Positions 24,020 to 33,118 of a stretch of DNA of 64,000 nt are shown here, piece after piece (position 1 is the first letter of the stretch; the number at the start of each line of letters is the position of its first letter). The stretch lies in NCBI GenBank assembly GCA_963169455.1, contig CAUJDW010000099.1, positions 1-64,000 of the forward strand, given 5' to 3'. Below the pieces are notes generated by a model that did no database searches, had not been told where the DNA came from, and worked only from the letters and a program-made list of their open reading frames with translations. Position numbers and translations under genes: made by a program. Origin of the DNA: Bacteroidota bacterium. GTDB lineage: Bacteria > Bacteroidota > Bacteroidia > Chitinophagales > Saprospiraceae.

Positions 24020-27000
24020 CTATAAGACGGGTAGCCGGATCTCTACCAAAGTCCCGGCGGGCAGGCCGGCCTCATCGGCCAGGTCGGTGATAGACAGGGC
24101 GGTGGCTGCGCCTTCCGTCTCTTCGAGGATGCGGAGCCGCCGGGTGGTGATATCTATGGCTTTCGACTCATGTGTCGAAGAGAGGGGCTTCCGCTGCCCG
24201 GCGGCGGCCCTGCCGACGCCGTTGTCCGCTACGCTGCAGTTTAACTGCCCATCCTTCAGCCCGAAACTGACGGTGATCTTCTTGGGGCCTTCCTTCCCGG
24301 CCAGGCCGTGCCAGATGGCGTTTTCTATAAACGGCTGAAGGATCATGGTGGGGATGATCACTTCGTCGGGGTCCAGGCTGTCCACTTTGAATTCATAATC
24401 GATTTTGTCCTCGAAGCGCATGGCCTCCGTGTTCAGGTACAGCTCCAGCAATTCCAGCTCCTGGGATATGGAGATGAAGGGCTTTTCCGAAAATTTCAGG
24501 ATCAAACGCATCAGCCGGGCAAAGCGGTTGAGGTAACCGTTGGCGGTATCGATGTCCTTATGCAGGATATAGTTGCTGATGGAATTCATGCTGTTGAAAA
24601 TGAAGTGCGGGTTCATCTGCAGGCGCAGCACGGCCGTTTCGTTTTCGGCCACGAGTTGTTTGTATTCGGCCTCCTTGCGCCTGAAAGCCTCCGCTTTGCG
24701 GATCTGGTTGACGCGGAAGCGGTAGGCGGCGTACAGGAGCAGGGCTCCCAGCAGGACAAAGAGCGCCCGGGCCCACCACCTTTGATACCAGGGCGGGGTG
24801 ATGGTGATGGACAACTCCTTCACCTCATCTGCCCAGACGCCATCGGAATTGGCGGCGCGAATTTTAAAGGCATACTTCCCGGGTGGCAGGTTGGGGTACC
24901 GGGCAAAGCCGGGCTCGCCTTTCTGCAGCCTCACCCAGCCATCATCAACCCTTTCCATCTTGAATTCGAGCTGGGTGGATGCCTGGCCGCTGTAATCGAT
25001 AGCGACAAAGCTGAGGGAGATGGTGTTTTCCCGAAAGCCCAGCTTCAGCTCTTTGATCGTGTGGACATTGGTATTGCCGCTGGCCGCATCGGCCAGCCCG
25101 GGATGCACTTCGTCATTGATCTTTATTTCGGTGAACTGCAGACGGGGTTTCGTTTGAAGAAATCCGATCTTTTCGGGCTCGACGATGGTAATCCCGTTGT
25201 CGCCGCCGAACCAGATGGAGCCGTCGGCGTGGTTCAGGACGGAAAGCGCATTGAACTGCCGGGACTGCGCGCCCTCGGGCAGGCCGAAATTCACGAATTT
25301 GCTGCTGTCCGGATCAAACATGCTGATGCCGGTGGCGGCGCCCATCCAGAGGTTTCCATCCAGCCCGGGGGCCAGGCTCTGGATTTCGTTGCTTTGCAGG
25401 CCGTCTTTGGTGGTAAAGAGCCGATGGGGCTTTTTCAGGTCGGTTTTATCCTTTTTCAACAGCCCGGCAGATGTGGCGATCCAAAGGGTTTGGCCGTCCT
25501 TGTCTTCATAAAAGCCGTTGATCAGGCCGTTGATTCCCAAAGTGGCCCGGCGGTGCTCGAGTTTGTCTTGGGAATAAGTGAAAATCAGGATTTCGGAAAA
25601 CCCGTGAGGTATATAGATGTACCCCAGTTTGTCCTCATATATGGATGTAAAAAAATCCTGCTCACTTGCCGGCGGCAGGATTTGCTTAAGCACCCAGCCC
25701 GTTTTGCCTTTTTCAATTTTAAAAATCCCGTGCAGGAGGGAAGCGGCCAGGATATCGCCGTTTTTTAGCTGGTGCAGATAAACGACATACGCCACTTTCT
25801 CCCCTTTTTCATCCCTTACAGGTTCAAAGTTTCCGGAGGCCGGATCGAAGTAGGAAACCCCTTTGGCGGTGGCAACCCACAAACGTTGTTCATTATCCAG
25901 CATCAGGTGGTTTATCTGGCGGCTGTCGAGCGAATTGAATTGGGGGTGATCCGGATGGTAGTGGCGCAGCGGGGTTCCGTGTTCATCCAGCAGAAAGATG
26001 CCGTGGTTAAAGGTGCTGCACCATATCCGGCGATCGGGGCCCTGCGCCATGGTGCGGAAATCGTAGTTCAGGGCCCCGTTGATGCCTTCGAATTTGGGGA
26101 GGGATCCGAATTTTGTTTTGCCGGGGTTGGAAAAGATCAGCCCTTCGCCAAGGTTCAGTAGCCAGATGTTTCCCAGGGGGTCGGCATAAGGCTCGTCGAC
26201 CGAGGCATTGATATTGGACAGGGGGCTGCCGGCCAGCCGGCAGCCGATCCTTTTAAATCCTCCATTCCGTTTATCGAAGAGGTACAGGCCCGTTTTAAGC
26301 TCGGCCACGATGAAATGGAGCTTGCCGTAGGGTGCGATCGATTTCGCATGGAGGTAACCCGTGGAAAAGACCTGATACCCGCCGGTGAAAATATTCCACT
26401 TATAGATGCCTGTGTTTGCAGAAAGCCATACCGCGGTGTCGTGTTCGAAGAATACCCGGTGGATGTTCAGTGCGGGCTCCGGGCCATCGCCCCCGAATGT
26501 TTTGTAGCTCCGGATCAGTTCTCCGGCGCCGTCCAGCTCGAAAAGTTCGACGCCCTGGGATTTGGCGCCGTCGATGGAAAACAAATACCGCAGCCTGCCG
26601 TCCGGCCTGGTTCCGGGGAAAATATTGACATCGAAGGAAGTTTTGGCTATCGGGCCGGACGCCTCATGGGTGTGGATGTTGAAGCGAAAGACACTCCTGC
26701 CTTCCGCCTTCACCCACAGGAAGCTGTCGCGCTCGAGGTAGATGGCCTTATAGCCCGGCCTGGCCGGCAGGCCTCGGTAAACGACCTGAAAAGTGCGGAA
26801 TCGGCCATGCCTGCGTTCGTAGCATTGAATGGAAGCCTCGTTGCAGAACCAGATGTTTTTCGCACTGTCCTCGAAGAACCTCCCGTTCACCAGGTTCCCG
26901 CTCAGCTTCGTGGAGTCAGCGGGGTCGGGCAGGTACTGAACCACGGAGCGCCCGTCGAACCGGTCCAGGCCCGATTCGGTGCCGATCCAGGTGAAGCCCT

Positions 27001-27148
27001 CGGAGTCCTGAAAAATGGCATAGGCCGAGGTGTTGGACAGGCCGTTCTCTTTGGAGAGCTGGTGGAACCAAAGAGATGACGGCATTTGCCCTGTCAGCGG
27101 CAAAGCGCACAAGTAGAACAACAGGAAACAGGGCCGGAAGGGCTTCAC
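24020..27148 (-). CDS. Two-component-propeller sensor histidine kinase (LytS-type kinase core)
   Basis: This 1042-residue protein has an N-terminal signal (about 1-20). Residues ~25-690 hold two-component-regulator propeller repeats (GLSNTSAYAIFQDSEGFTWIGT and similar I-x-x-D-x-x-G-x-x-W-x-G blades). A Y_Y_Y domain (~700-780, with LPPGKYAFKIRAANSDGVW) precedes one transmembrane helix (~790-812) and a His_kinase core with phospho-acceptor His848 in LQMNPHFIFNSMNSI. The ATPase domain has ILQPFIENAIWHGL and DNGVG. It senses an extracytoplasmic cue and should phosphorylate a LytTR regulator, most likely that at 29284-30039 in the same gene run. It begins 10 bp after the DyP peroxidase stop. Confidence 0.93.
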   Translation of the reverse strand: MKPFRPCFLLFYLCALPLTGQMPSSLWFHQLSKENGLSNTSAYAIFQDSEGFTWIGTESGLDRFDGRSVVQYLPDPADSTKLSGNLVNGRFFEDSAKNIWFCNEASIQCYERRHGRFRTFQVVYRGLPARPGYKAIYLERDSFLWVKAEGRSVFRFNIHTHEASGPIAKTSFDVNIFPGTRPDGRLRYLFSIDGAKSQGVELFELDGAGELIRSYKTFGGDGPEPALNIHRVFFEHDTAVWLSANTGIYKWNIFTGGYQVFSTGYLHAKSIAPYGKLHFIVAELKTGLYLFDKRNGGFKRIGCRLAGSPLSNINASVDEPYADPLGNIWLLNLGEGLIFSNPGKTKFGSLPKFEGINGALNYDFRTMAQGPDRRIWCSTFNHGIFLLDEHGTPLRHYHPDHPQFNSLDSRQINHLMLDNEQRLWVATAKGVSYFDPASGNFEPVRDEKGEKVAYVVYLHQLKNGDILAASLLHGIFKIEKGKTGWVLKQILPPASEQDFFTSIYEDKLGYIYIPHGFSEILIFTYSQDKLEHRRATLGINGLINGFYEDKDGQTLWIATSAGLLKKDKTDLKKPHRLFTTKDGLQSNEIQSLAPGLDGNLWMGAATGISMFDPDSSKFVNFGLPEGAQSRQFNALSVLNHADGSIWFGGDNGITIVEPEKIGFLQTKPRLQFTEIKINDEVHPGLADAASGNTNVHTIKELKLGFRENTISLSFVAIDYSGQASTQLEFKMERVDDGWVRLQKGEPGFARYPNLPPGKYAFKIRAANSDGVWADEVKELSITITPPWYQRWWARALFVLLGALLLYAAYRFRVNQIRKAEAFRRKEAEYKQLVAENETAVLRLQMNPHFIFNSMNSISNYILHKDIDTANGYLNRFARLMRLILKFSEKPFISISQELELLELYLNTEAMRFEDKIDYEFKVDSLDPDEVIIPTMILQPFIENAIWHGLAGKEGPKKITVSFGLKDGQLNCSVADNGVGRAAAGQRKPLSSTHESKAIDITTRRLRILEETEGAATALSITDLADEAGLPAGTLVEIRLPVL

Positions 27149-27158
27149 ATCAGCGATG

Positions 27159-28643
27159 CTATTTTTTCATATAAGGTATTAAGCTTTCCCGGATGAAAGA
27201 AACAGAAGGTGCGAAAAAATATTGGCCGCCTCTGAAGGATACCGGTTTTTCGTGTACAAATTGGTAAACGCGCTGCATATTGCCTGCTGCGTCTCTGTAT
27301 TTTCGATCCTCATGCACCAGGTAACTTCCTTTTTCGGCAAATAACAAGTCCTGGCCTATATTCAGGTTGTGGTAGTTATAGGCGTAAAGCCCCCTGTTGA
27401 TGATGTCTTCGAACTGGCGAAAGCTACTCTGGAAGGAGAGGAATAAGATGCCTTTTCTACTGGACTTTTCATGCCCGTATATCCTGCCTCTTCGCACGAT
27501 GCGTTTATCAGACTGCCCACCCAACGGGGCAGCTTTGCGGATGTGCGCCTGCAGGGGGCAACCCTCGAAAGCGCTCTGGTTTTCAGGCCCGGGCAGCGGG
27601 CCTTGTTTTTGAAGGGTTTCCGCAAGAGGGCGAAGCGGGCTTCCATCCTTATACCGGCCAATGATATAAGCTTCCGCCTCCTCTTGATTCAATCGCATTT
27701 CGCCATCCGGCCCCGCTATGCTCAGTTCAGCAGCCAGCCCGGTTGCCAGTTCTTCGAAAGCCCTTCTGTGCTCCTGAAGTTTCAGAAACACCGCGAAACT
27801 GCCACAGGCATGGGTGTTGGGCGACAGGCGGTCTTTGCGGAGAACGGTGCTCAGGGGGGCCGGCTCCTCAAATCGGGGCCCCAACGTTTTCCGGGTTTCA
27901 GGCGAAGGGAAAAAACGGGGATTGCTGATGCCATCCCTGAAGCCGAACCACTCCCGCGCTTGTCCGGAAGACCCCTCGGGATTCCGCATCCCAATCTCAA
28001 AAAACACCTCCCCGAAATCTTCCCCGAAGAAAGTTGCATCAGAGAAAAATTTCAATAAGGCTTTTGAGGTTTCGGCTTCGCCCTTTTCCGTGTCCCTCCG
28101 GGCATTGATTTCTTTCAACAAGATATCGTTGGAGTGGATCAGGACGAGGGCATGCGATGGTTTTTCGTAATAGTTTTCCACCGTCCGCCTGTTTACGCCT
28201 CCAAATGCGTCAGGGCAGCGATTGGCCAAACCTTTGCGGAAGGCGTTAATGTCATCGTCGCCCTTCAGGGGAATCAGGCCATTGATCCGCCTTTCATCGA
28301 GAAGGAACTCATACCCTTCATAACTCAGCAAGAGGGTAATGGCATTTTCATTTCCCAACCCTTGCAGGCCCTCACTCCATTGATCCCTTGCCGTGGCCAA
28401 TTTCAAATCCTTCAGCCATTCCCCGATGGCTCTTTTTTTCGCCGGGTTAAATGTGAGGAAACAATAGAGTGTGAACAGGTGTCCGGTATCCATCAATATG
28501 CCTGCCTGCACCTCGGGGAGTAGTTTGTCTTCCAGCAGGGCGTCTATTTTTCCGGCTTGGAATGCCTCCAGCCCGGCAGGTAAACTCAATACTTCAGAAA
28601 TGTGAAAACGCTTATAGTCCGAATTAGCGGGGCCCATATCCAT
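27159..28643 (-). CDS. DyP-type heme peroxidase
   Basis: The 494-residue protein carries the dye-decolourising peroxidase hallmarks. GFRDGISNP has the catalytic Asp237 (GxxDG motif), CPLQAHIRKAAP has proximal heme ligand His367, and RRGRIYG supplies the distal Arg. ILFLSFQSSFRQFEDI is also typical. There is no signal peptide, so it is cytoplasmic unless carried by another route. The length fits the larger DyP classes. DyPs use H2O2 to oxidise aromatic substrates. Here it lies between a histidine kinase and a small orphan gene on the same strand, with 10 and 46 bp gaps. No encapsulin cargo tail is evident. Confidence 0.9.
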   Translation of the reverse strand: MDMGPANSDYKRFHISEVLSLPAGLEAFQAGKIDALLEDKLLPEVQAGILMDTGHLFTLYCFLTFNPAKKRAIGEWLKDLKLATARDQWSEGLQGLGNENAITLLLSYEGYEFLLDERRINGLIPLKGDDDINAFRKGLANRCPDAFGGVNRRTVENYYEKPSHALVLIHSNDILLKEINARRDTEKGEAETSKALLKFFSDATFFGEDFGEVFFEIGMRNPEGSSGQAREWFGFRDGISNPRFFPSPETRKTLGPRFEEPAPLSTVLRKDRLSPNTHACGSFAVFLKLQEHRRAFEELATGLAAELSIAGPDGEMRLNQEEAEAYIIGRYKDGSPLRPLAETLQKQGPLPGPENQSAFEGCPLQAHIRKAAPLGGQSDKRIVRRGRIYGHEKSSRKGILFLSFQSSFRQFEDIINRGLYAYNYHNLNIGQDLLFAEKGSYLVHEDRKYRDAAGNMQRVYQFVHEKPVSFRGGQYFFAPSVSFIRESLIPYMKK

Positions 28644-28689
28644 AAATGCCTTGTTTGTGATTCAATCAGGGGTGTCCTTTTGTTTTGCC

Positions 28690-29151
28690 TTACGTTCTGT
28701 TGAGCGGTCCGCCCGGGTTATAATCGTTGGAACCTCTGAATCTTTGGCCATTAAATTCTGAACGGGGATTATCGGAATCCAGGAGCGTTTCCGTGGATCC
28801 TCCCTTGTAGTACACCGGCCAGGCCAGCGCCACTATATCATGCCATTTGCTCTGCCCTATTGCAGTATTGTCAAACTTGCCATCAAGAGCGGCTAATTCC
28901 GGGTCTGTCTTTTTCAGGGCAAGCCCCGTGATCTCATACCGATAGTGGTTGAGCCCATCATCGTCTCTTTCAAATACGATATTCACCAGTTTCAGGTTGG
29001 AGACAGGCGCATCAGGAGATTGTTTTAAGACAAGGTCAACATCCTCCCAGTAAAAAAAGGTGTGCCCAGGTTTGAAAAAACCTGGGCCGTTCTCAATTTC
29101 CCCACTCTTTGGGTCTTTTGTTGTCAGGTTTTGCACCGTCGTATATGCCAT
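28690..29151 (-). CDS. Hypothetical protein next to DyP peroxidase (153 aa)
   Basis: Start at ATG 29151 (MAYTTVQNLTTKDPKSG); the frame upstream to 29280 is unlikely coding. The sequence is polar and rich in aromatic residues (GPGFFKPGHTFFYWEDVDLVL, NIVFERDDDGLNHYRYEITG, WHDIVALAWPVYY) and ends in a disordered Asn/Gly/Pro-rich tail. There is no signal peptide and no family that I recognise. The 46-bp spacing to the DyP gene suggests an operon, so it might be a partner or substrate carrier of the peroxidase. Confidence 0.65.
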   Translation of the reverse strand: MAYTTVQNLTTKDPKSGEIENGPGFFKPGHTFFYWEDVDLVLKQSPDAPVSNLKLVNIVFERDDDGLNHYRYEITGLALKKTDPELAALDGKFDNTAIGQSKWHDIVALAWPVYYKGGSTETLLDSDNPRSEFNGQRFRGSNDYNPGGPLNRT

Positions 29152-29283
29152 AACATTTGGGTTTTTAAAGGTTAAAAAATCCCCCCCCCTAAAAATACCC
29201 AATTCTCCCCGGCCTGTACAGGCTACGGGACGAATGGCCGGAAAAGCCGAACGAAATGCCGCTTTGGCCGCACGAAGCAAGGT

Positions 29284-30039
29284 TCAGATCTGCGCCAGCC
29301 GCTCCAGCAACTCGTCCCGGTAGGGGCGCGCCACGCCCACCTGGGCGCCGCCTTCCATCACCAGGTAGCTGTCGCCCTTGAGAAAAGTATTGACGTGGTA
29401 GAGGTTGACCAGATGGCTCCGGTGCACCTTCATGAACTGCGGGTAGCGCTCAAACTGCGCCGCGTACTCTCCGATGTTGATCGCCGCCAGTATCTTCTCC
29501 GATTTGCTTTTCATGTGAAACCAGGTGCAGTTCTGCTCGGCCTCCAGCCAGACGATGTCTTCGACCTGTTTGAAAAAAATGCCTTTGAGGGTGGAAATGG
29601 CGATGCGGGTAGGGAGCTTTTTTTCCTCGAAGTTGCGCAGCGTGTCCAGCAGGACCTGGATCTGGCCCTGCAAAATTTTTTCCTTCAGGTTCTTCTGCGC
29701 CTTTTGAACTGCTTTGGCGAGTTCTTCTTCGGAAACCGGCTTGAGCAGGTAGTCGAGCGCGCCGAACTTGATGGCCGTCAGGGCATAGTCGTTGTAAGCC
29801 GTTACAAAGATAAGCTGGAAGCTGCAGTCTTCCAGCCGCTTCAGCAGGTCGAAGCCCAGCCCGTCGGGCATTTCGACGTCGAGAAAAACAACCTCCGGAG
29901 CAAGGCGGCTGACGAGCTGGCAGCCTTCCTCCACACTGGCGCCGGTGGCGATGACTTCCACCTCGGGGTGGTTCTTGCTGAGCAGTTTTTTTAACACCTC
30001 CTGGCTTTGCGCCTCATCATCAACAATGATGGCTTTCAT
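29284..30039 (-). CDS. LytTR-family response regulator
   Basis: A 251-residue two-domain regulator. The receiver domain (1-120) has acidic residues Asp7/Asp8, phospho-acceptor Asp54 in VVFLDVEMPDG, the conserved Thr in IFVTAYNDYA and Lys102 in DYLLKPV. The LytTR DNA-binding domain (~145-251) shows RIAISTLKGIFF, IVWLEAEQNCTWF and FMKVHRSHLVNLYHV. It probably responds to the propeller kinase about 2.1 kb downstream. A minus-strand TATATTTG box at 30079-30072 lies about 35 bp before the start and fits the -7 element. Confidence 0.93.
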   Translation of the reverse strand: MKAIIVDDEAQSQEVLKKLLSKNHPEVEVIATGASVEEGCQLVSRLAPEVVFLDVEMPDGLGFDLLKRLEDCSFQLIFVTAYNDYALTAIKFGALDYLLKPVSEEELAKAVQKAQKNLKEKILQGQIQVLLDTLRNFEEKKLPTRIAISTLKGIFFKQVEDIVWLEAEQNCTWFHMKSKSEKILAAINIGEYAAQFERYPQFMKVHRSHLVNLYHVNTFLKGDSYLVMEGGAQVGVARPYRDELLERLAQI

Positions 30040-30133
30040 AGTAGTTGGGTTTAGATGTTTTCAGGGTTTGTCAAATATACTTAAAAGGATTTGACTCCCA
30101 TGCCATTGGCCAACTACGAAATGGGATTTTTGA

Positions 30134-30231
30134 ACTATTTTGGATGGAGGGTGGGCTTCGGGAGGGGCTCTGCCTCCGCCGCGGGCCACAGGCCCGTGTT
30201 CCGGATTGCCGCTCAAGGAGTCCTGAATAGT
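30134..30231 (+). repeat. Interspersed repeat family A, copy 2 (98 bp)
   Basis: It shares with copy 1 the right part: GGAGGGGCTCTGCCT, then GCGGGCCACAGGCCCG, then TTCCGGATTGCCGCT and CCTGAATAGT. The left hairpin is deleted or degraded, though ACTATTT remains at the left end. It lies between the LytTR regulator and the small membrane protein gene, reaching to about 30 bp before the latter's start. Confidence 0.75.
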
Positions 30232-30262
30232 TTCAAAATTACTGCCAAAAGATTCCAACGCC

Positions 30263-30637
30263 ATGGAGCAGGAAATAAAGCGAAGCCGGCACGACAAATA
30301 CGCCCCCTGGTGGGCGGCAGCACTTATTATTCTGTGCGGAACAGGGCTGGCAACGATCTGGATCGACCTGGGCGCCTTTTGGAAGAGCTATGCGCTGGAC
30401 ATGGCCGGCCCGGCCTGGAGTTACATCCTGTTCCGGGGGCTTTTTACCGCCAAAACCGATAATGCATGGACGCGCTTTTTTACACCAACAAGAACCCTGG
30501 TTATTTTTCTTTTTGTTTGTGCAGGGATCGAAACGGCCCAATATTTCGAACTCTATGACGCAACTTATGACCCATGGGATTTTCTTGCCTATATTTCCTT
30601 TCTTGTTCCGATATTCGTGATTGATCTGTTTCTATAG
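30263..30637 (+). CDS. Small membrane protein, DUF2809/VanZ-like (124 aa)
   Basis: Three to four hydrophobic segments (WWAAALIILCGTGLATIW, TRTLVIFLFVCAGIETAQYF, FLAYISFLVPIFVIDLFL) fill a short protein. The pattern G-I-E-x-x-Q then YDATYDPWDFLAYIS recalls the E-x-x-Q and D-x-x-D features of VanZ/DUF2809-type proteins. Start at ATG 30263 after the repeat copy; no operon partner. Function unknown. Confidence 0.65.
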   Translation: MEQEIKRSRHDKYAPWWAAALIILCGTGLATIWIDLGAFWKSYALDMAGPAWSYILFRGLFTAKTDNAWTRFFTPTRTLVIFLFVCAGIETAQYFELYDATYDPWDFLAYISFLVPIFVIDLFL

Positions 30638-30865
30638 CGCAGCCCAAAGAAGAAGTTGTGATTTCTGAAAAGTTATTCGGCATCGCTCCAACACCTGCTC
30701 CAGGCGGGGCCTCCATCCCCTCCTCCCCATGCGCTCAGGTTGGCAATAGAGCAGAAAATAAATTATAGGCATGCCGTCTGTCGCGATGCCTGGAAGGGCG
30801 TTTTTTCACGGGCGGCCTTTGTGCTTGATTTTTTTAAAGGCTCTAAAGACGCTAACTTTCATTTC

Positions 30866-32176
30866 ATGCAAAGCAACAAAAACGAAAGAGCAGCCATTTT
30901 CCGGGATTTTTCCAGCCACGTGTCCTCCGGCAAGGCCCGCTTTTTCCAAAACTACCGCATGGATTTTGTGCCGGGCGCCAGAGGCGGCTGTTACCTCCAC
31001 GACATAGAGGGCAATAAGCAATTGTTCAACCTGCATTGCAACGGAGGGGTCTTCAACCTGGGCCACCGCAATCCGGAGCTCATTGAAGTGCTGAAGCAGG
31101 GGCTGGAGCAGTGGGATATCGGCAACCACCACCTGGTCAGCCAGCCGCGGGCGGAAGCGGCCAAACTACTGGCCAGCCTGATGCCTGGTGATTTGAACTA
31201 CGTCGTTTATGGGGTGGGCGGGGGAGAAGCGGCCGACCTGGCCATCAAAGTGGCGCGGGCATTCACCGGCAAAACCAAGATCATTTCCGCCAATGGCGGC
31301 TACCACGGCCACACGGGCCTGGCTCTGGCTGCCGGAGACGCCAAATACCGCGAAGTGTTCGGCCCTGCGGCGCCCGGGTTTCAGCAGGTTCCTTTCGGGC
31401 AGGCCGAAGCCTTGCAGCATGTTATTGATGAAGATACCGCCGCCGTGATCCTGGAAACGGTCCCCGCAACCCTGGGCATCGCCGTTCCGCCGCCGGGCTA
31501 TCTGCAGGCAGTGCGGCGCTTATGCGATGAAAAGGGCGTACTCCTTATCCTTGATGAAGTGCAATCCGGCCTGGGGCGGACGGGGAAGTTGTGGGCTTTT
31601 GAGCATTTCGGGGTGGCGCCCGATATCGTGGTGCTGGGCAAAGGCTTGTCAGGGGGGCTTTACCCCATCGCAGCGACCGTCCTTTCCCGGCAGCTGGAAT
31701 CGGTTTTCCATGCCGACCCGTTTATACACATTTCAACCCATGGGGGGGCGGAACTGGGCTGCCTGGTGATGAAACGGGTGCTGGAGATCACGGCCGATCC
31801 GGCTTTTCTGGCTCATGTCAATGACATGGCGGAACACTTCCGGGAAGGCGTTGCCGTTTTGCAGGAGAAACACAAAGGATTTTTGACGGGATTCCGGCAA
31901 CTGGGCCTCATGATGGGGCTGGAGCTGAAAGATGAACTGGCCGGCCCGGCGCTCACCAAAGCCGCCTACGACAACGGGCTGCTCATGGTATATGCTAATA
32001 ACGACAAGCGCGTTTGCCAGTTCCTGCCGCCGCTCATCATCGAGGCGCATCAGGTTGAAGAAGTGGTGTCGATGCTGGACAAAGCGCTTTCGGATGCAAA
32101 GGGGCTGCGAAAACTGATCATGGTCAAAAGAGGCATTCAAAAGCTGGCCTCGGCCTTTAAAACCAGGCGCTCATGA
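30866..32176 (+). CDS. Class III PLP-dependent aminotransferase
   Basis: A 436-residue fold-type I enzyme from ATG 30866 (MQSNKNERAAIFRDF); the frame extends 42 codons upstream without homology. Typical features are the GGGEAADLAIKVARAFTGKTK glycine loop, the GGYHGHTG motif, LILDEVQSGLGRTGKLWAFEHF and PLP-binding Lys259 in VVLGKGLSGG. Relatives transfer the omega- or alpha-amino group of ornithine, GABA, glutamate-semialdehyde or similar substrates. The stop overlaps the next gene's ATG (ATGA), so the two are translationally coupled, and a C69-type hydrolase follows. The substrate is not predictable, but the cassette suggests an amino-acid-derived product. Confidence 0.9.
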   Translation: MQSNKNERAAIFRDFSSHVSSGKARFFQNYRMDFVPGARGGCYLHDIEGNKQLFNLHCNGGVFNLGHRNPELIEVLKQGLEQWDIGNHHLVSQPRAEAAKLLASLMPGDLNYVVYGVGGGEAADLAIKVARAFTGKTKIISANGGYHGHTGLALAAGDAKYREVFGPAAPGFQQVPFGQAEALQHVIDEDTAAVILETVPATLGIAVPPPGYLQAVRRLCDEKGVLLILDEVQSGLGRTGKLWAFEHFGVAPDIVVLGKGLSGGLYPIAATVLSRQLESVFHADPFIHISTHGGAELGCLVMKRVLEITADPAFLAHVNDMAEHFREGVAVLQEKHKGFLTGFRQLGLMMGLELKDELAGPALTKAAYDNGLLMVYANNDKRVCQFLPPLIIEAHQVEEVVSMLDKALSDAKGLRKLIMVKRGIQKLASAFKTRRS

Positions 32177-33093
32177 AGGGAGTAGAATCCGTACTGGCCG
32201 CCTTCGAACAGGGCCTGGACACCCGGAACCTGGAACAATCGCCGATAAAAGCCGAACTGGTTGGCTACGGCGAGATATCGGCCATCTTTGCCATCGACGG
32301 CATCGACGGCTGGGTTTTCAAGCGGATGCCCCTCTTCAACTCCCGGGAGCAGGCGGAAGCATATCTCGGGAATTTCTACGAATACTGTGATCTGTTAACC
32401 GAAGCAGGCCTGGATTTGCCCGGGCATGACTGTTACATCATCCCGAACGGCCGCCTCTTCGTGCTGTACATCGGGCAGGAGCGCTTTCCCGCATCCGCCT
32501 TGTGCCATAGGCGCATACATGCTCAGGCAAGCGATGAAACGCTCGAAATGCTGGATCGGATCATCCATGCGCTGAACGGCGTACAGGCATTTAACCGGAG
32601 AAGGATGCCCGAACGGGAAGTAGCAGTCGACGGGCAGTTGTCCAACTGGGTTTGGCAGGAAAGCGAGGGTGGCCATCGCCTGTCTTATGTCGATACCAGT
32701 ACGCCCTTGTTCAGGTGTTCGGGCGCCGAGACACTGGACCCCGAACTGGTATTGAAGAGCGCCCCAGGCCCGCTGCGGGCGCTTATCAGGCTGTTTTTTC
32801 TGGACGATGTGATGAACCGCTACTATCGGCCGCGGGATGTGTATATCGACCTGGTGGCCAATCTGTATAAGGAACAACGCCCTGATCTGATCCCCGGCTT
32901 TCTGGAAAGGGCCAACCTGCATTTGCCGGCTGAGGAGGAAGCCATTACCCGGAGAGCGGTTGACAGGTATTACCGGGAGGACAAGTTCATCTGGCAGTTT
33001 TTCCTCGCGGCCAGGCGCATTGACCGCTGGGTGAAACAGAAGTTGCTGGGGCGGCCATACGATTTCATTTTACCCGGGCCGATACGGCGGTAG
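32173..33093 (+). CDS. DUF6206-like protein (306 aa)
   Basis: No known catalytic motif is obvious. The N-terminal part (AELVGYGEISAIFAIDG, DGWVFKRMPLF, AEAYLGNFYEYCDLL) resembles the small lobe of a kinase-like fold with a GYGEIS glycine turn and a Lys in VFKRM. The C-terminal half is helical and basic (RRIDRWVKQKLLGRP). I recall such proteins as DUF6206, found beside aminotransferases and C69 hydrolases, but cannot verify it. It overlaps the aminotransferase stop by 4 bp and precedes the C69 gene by 25 bp. A phosphotransfer or tailoring role would be speculation. Confidence 0.75.
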   Translation: MKGVESVLAAFEQGLDTRNLEQSPIKAELVGYGEISAIFAIDGIDGWVFKRMPLFNSREQAEAYLGNFYEYCDLLTEAGLDLPGHDCYIIPNGRLFVLYIGQERFPASALCHRRIHAQASDETLEMLDRIIHALNGVQAFNRRRMPEREVAVDGQLSNWVWQESEGGHRLSYVDTSTPLFRCSGAETLDPELVLKSAPGPLRALIRLFFLDDVMNRYYRPRDVYIDLVANLYKEQRPDLIPGFLERANLHLPAEEEAITRRAVDRYYREDKFIWQFFLAARRIDRWVKQKLLGRPYDFILPGPIRR

Positions 33094-33118
33094 CCGGCCA
33101 CCAAACGATCTCTAAAAT

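Noticed and set aside
24308-25768. 486-codon frame antisense to the histidine kinase
   Set aside because: Shadow of a clear propeller-kinase gene.
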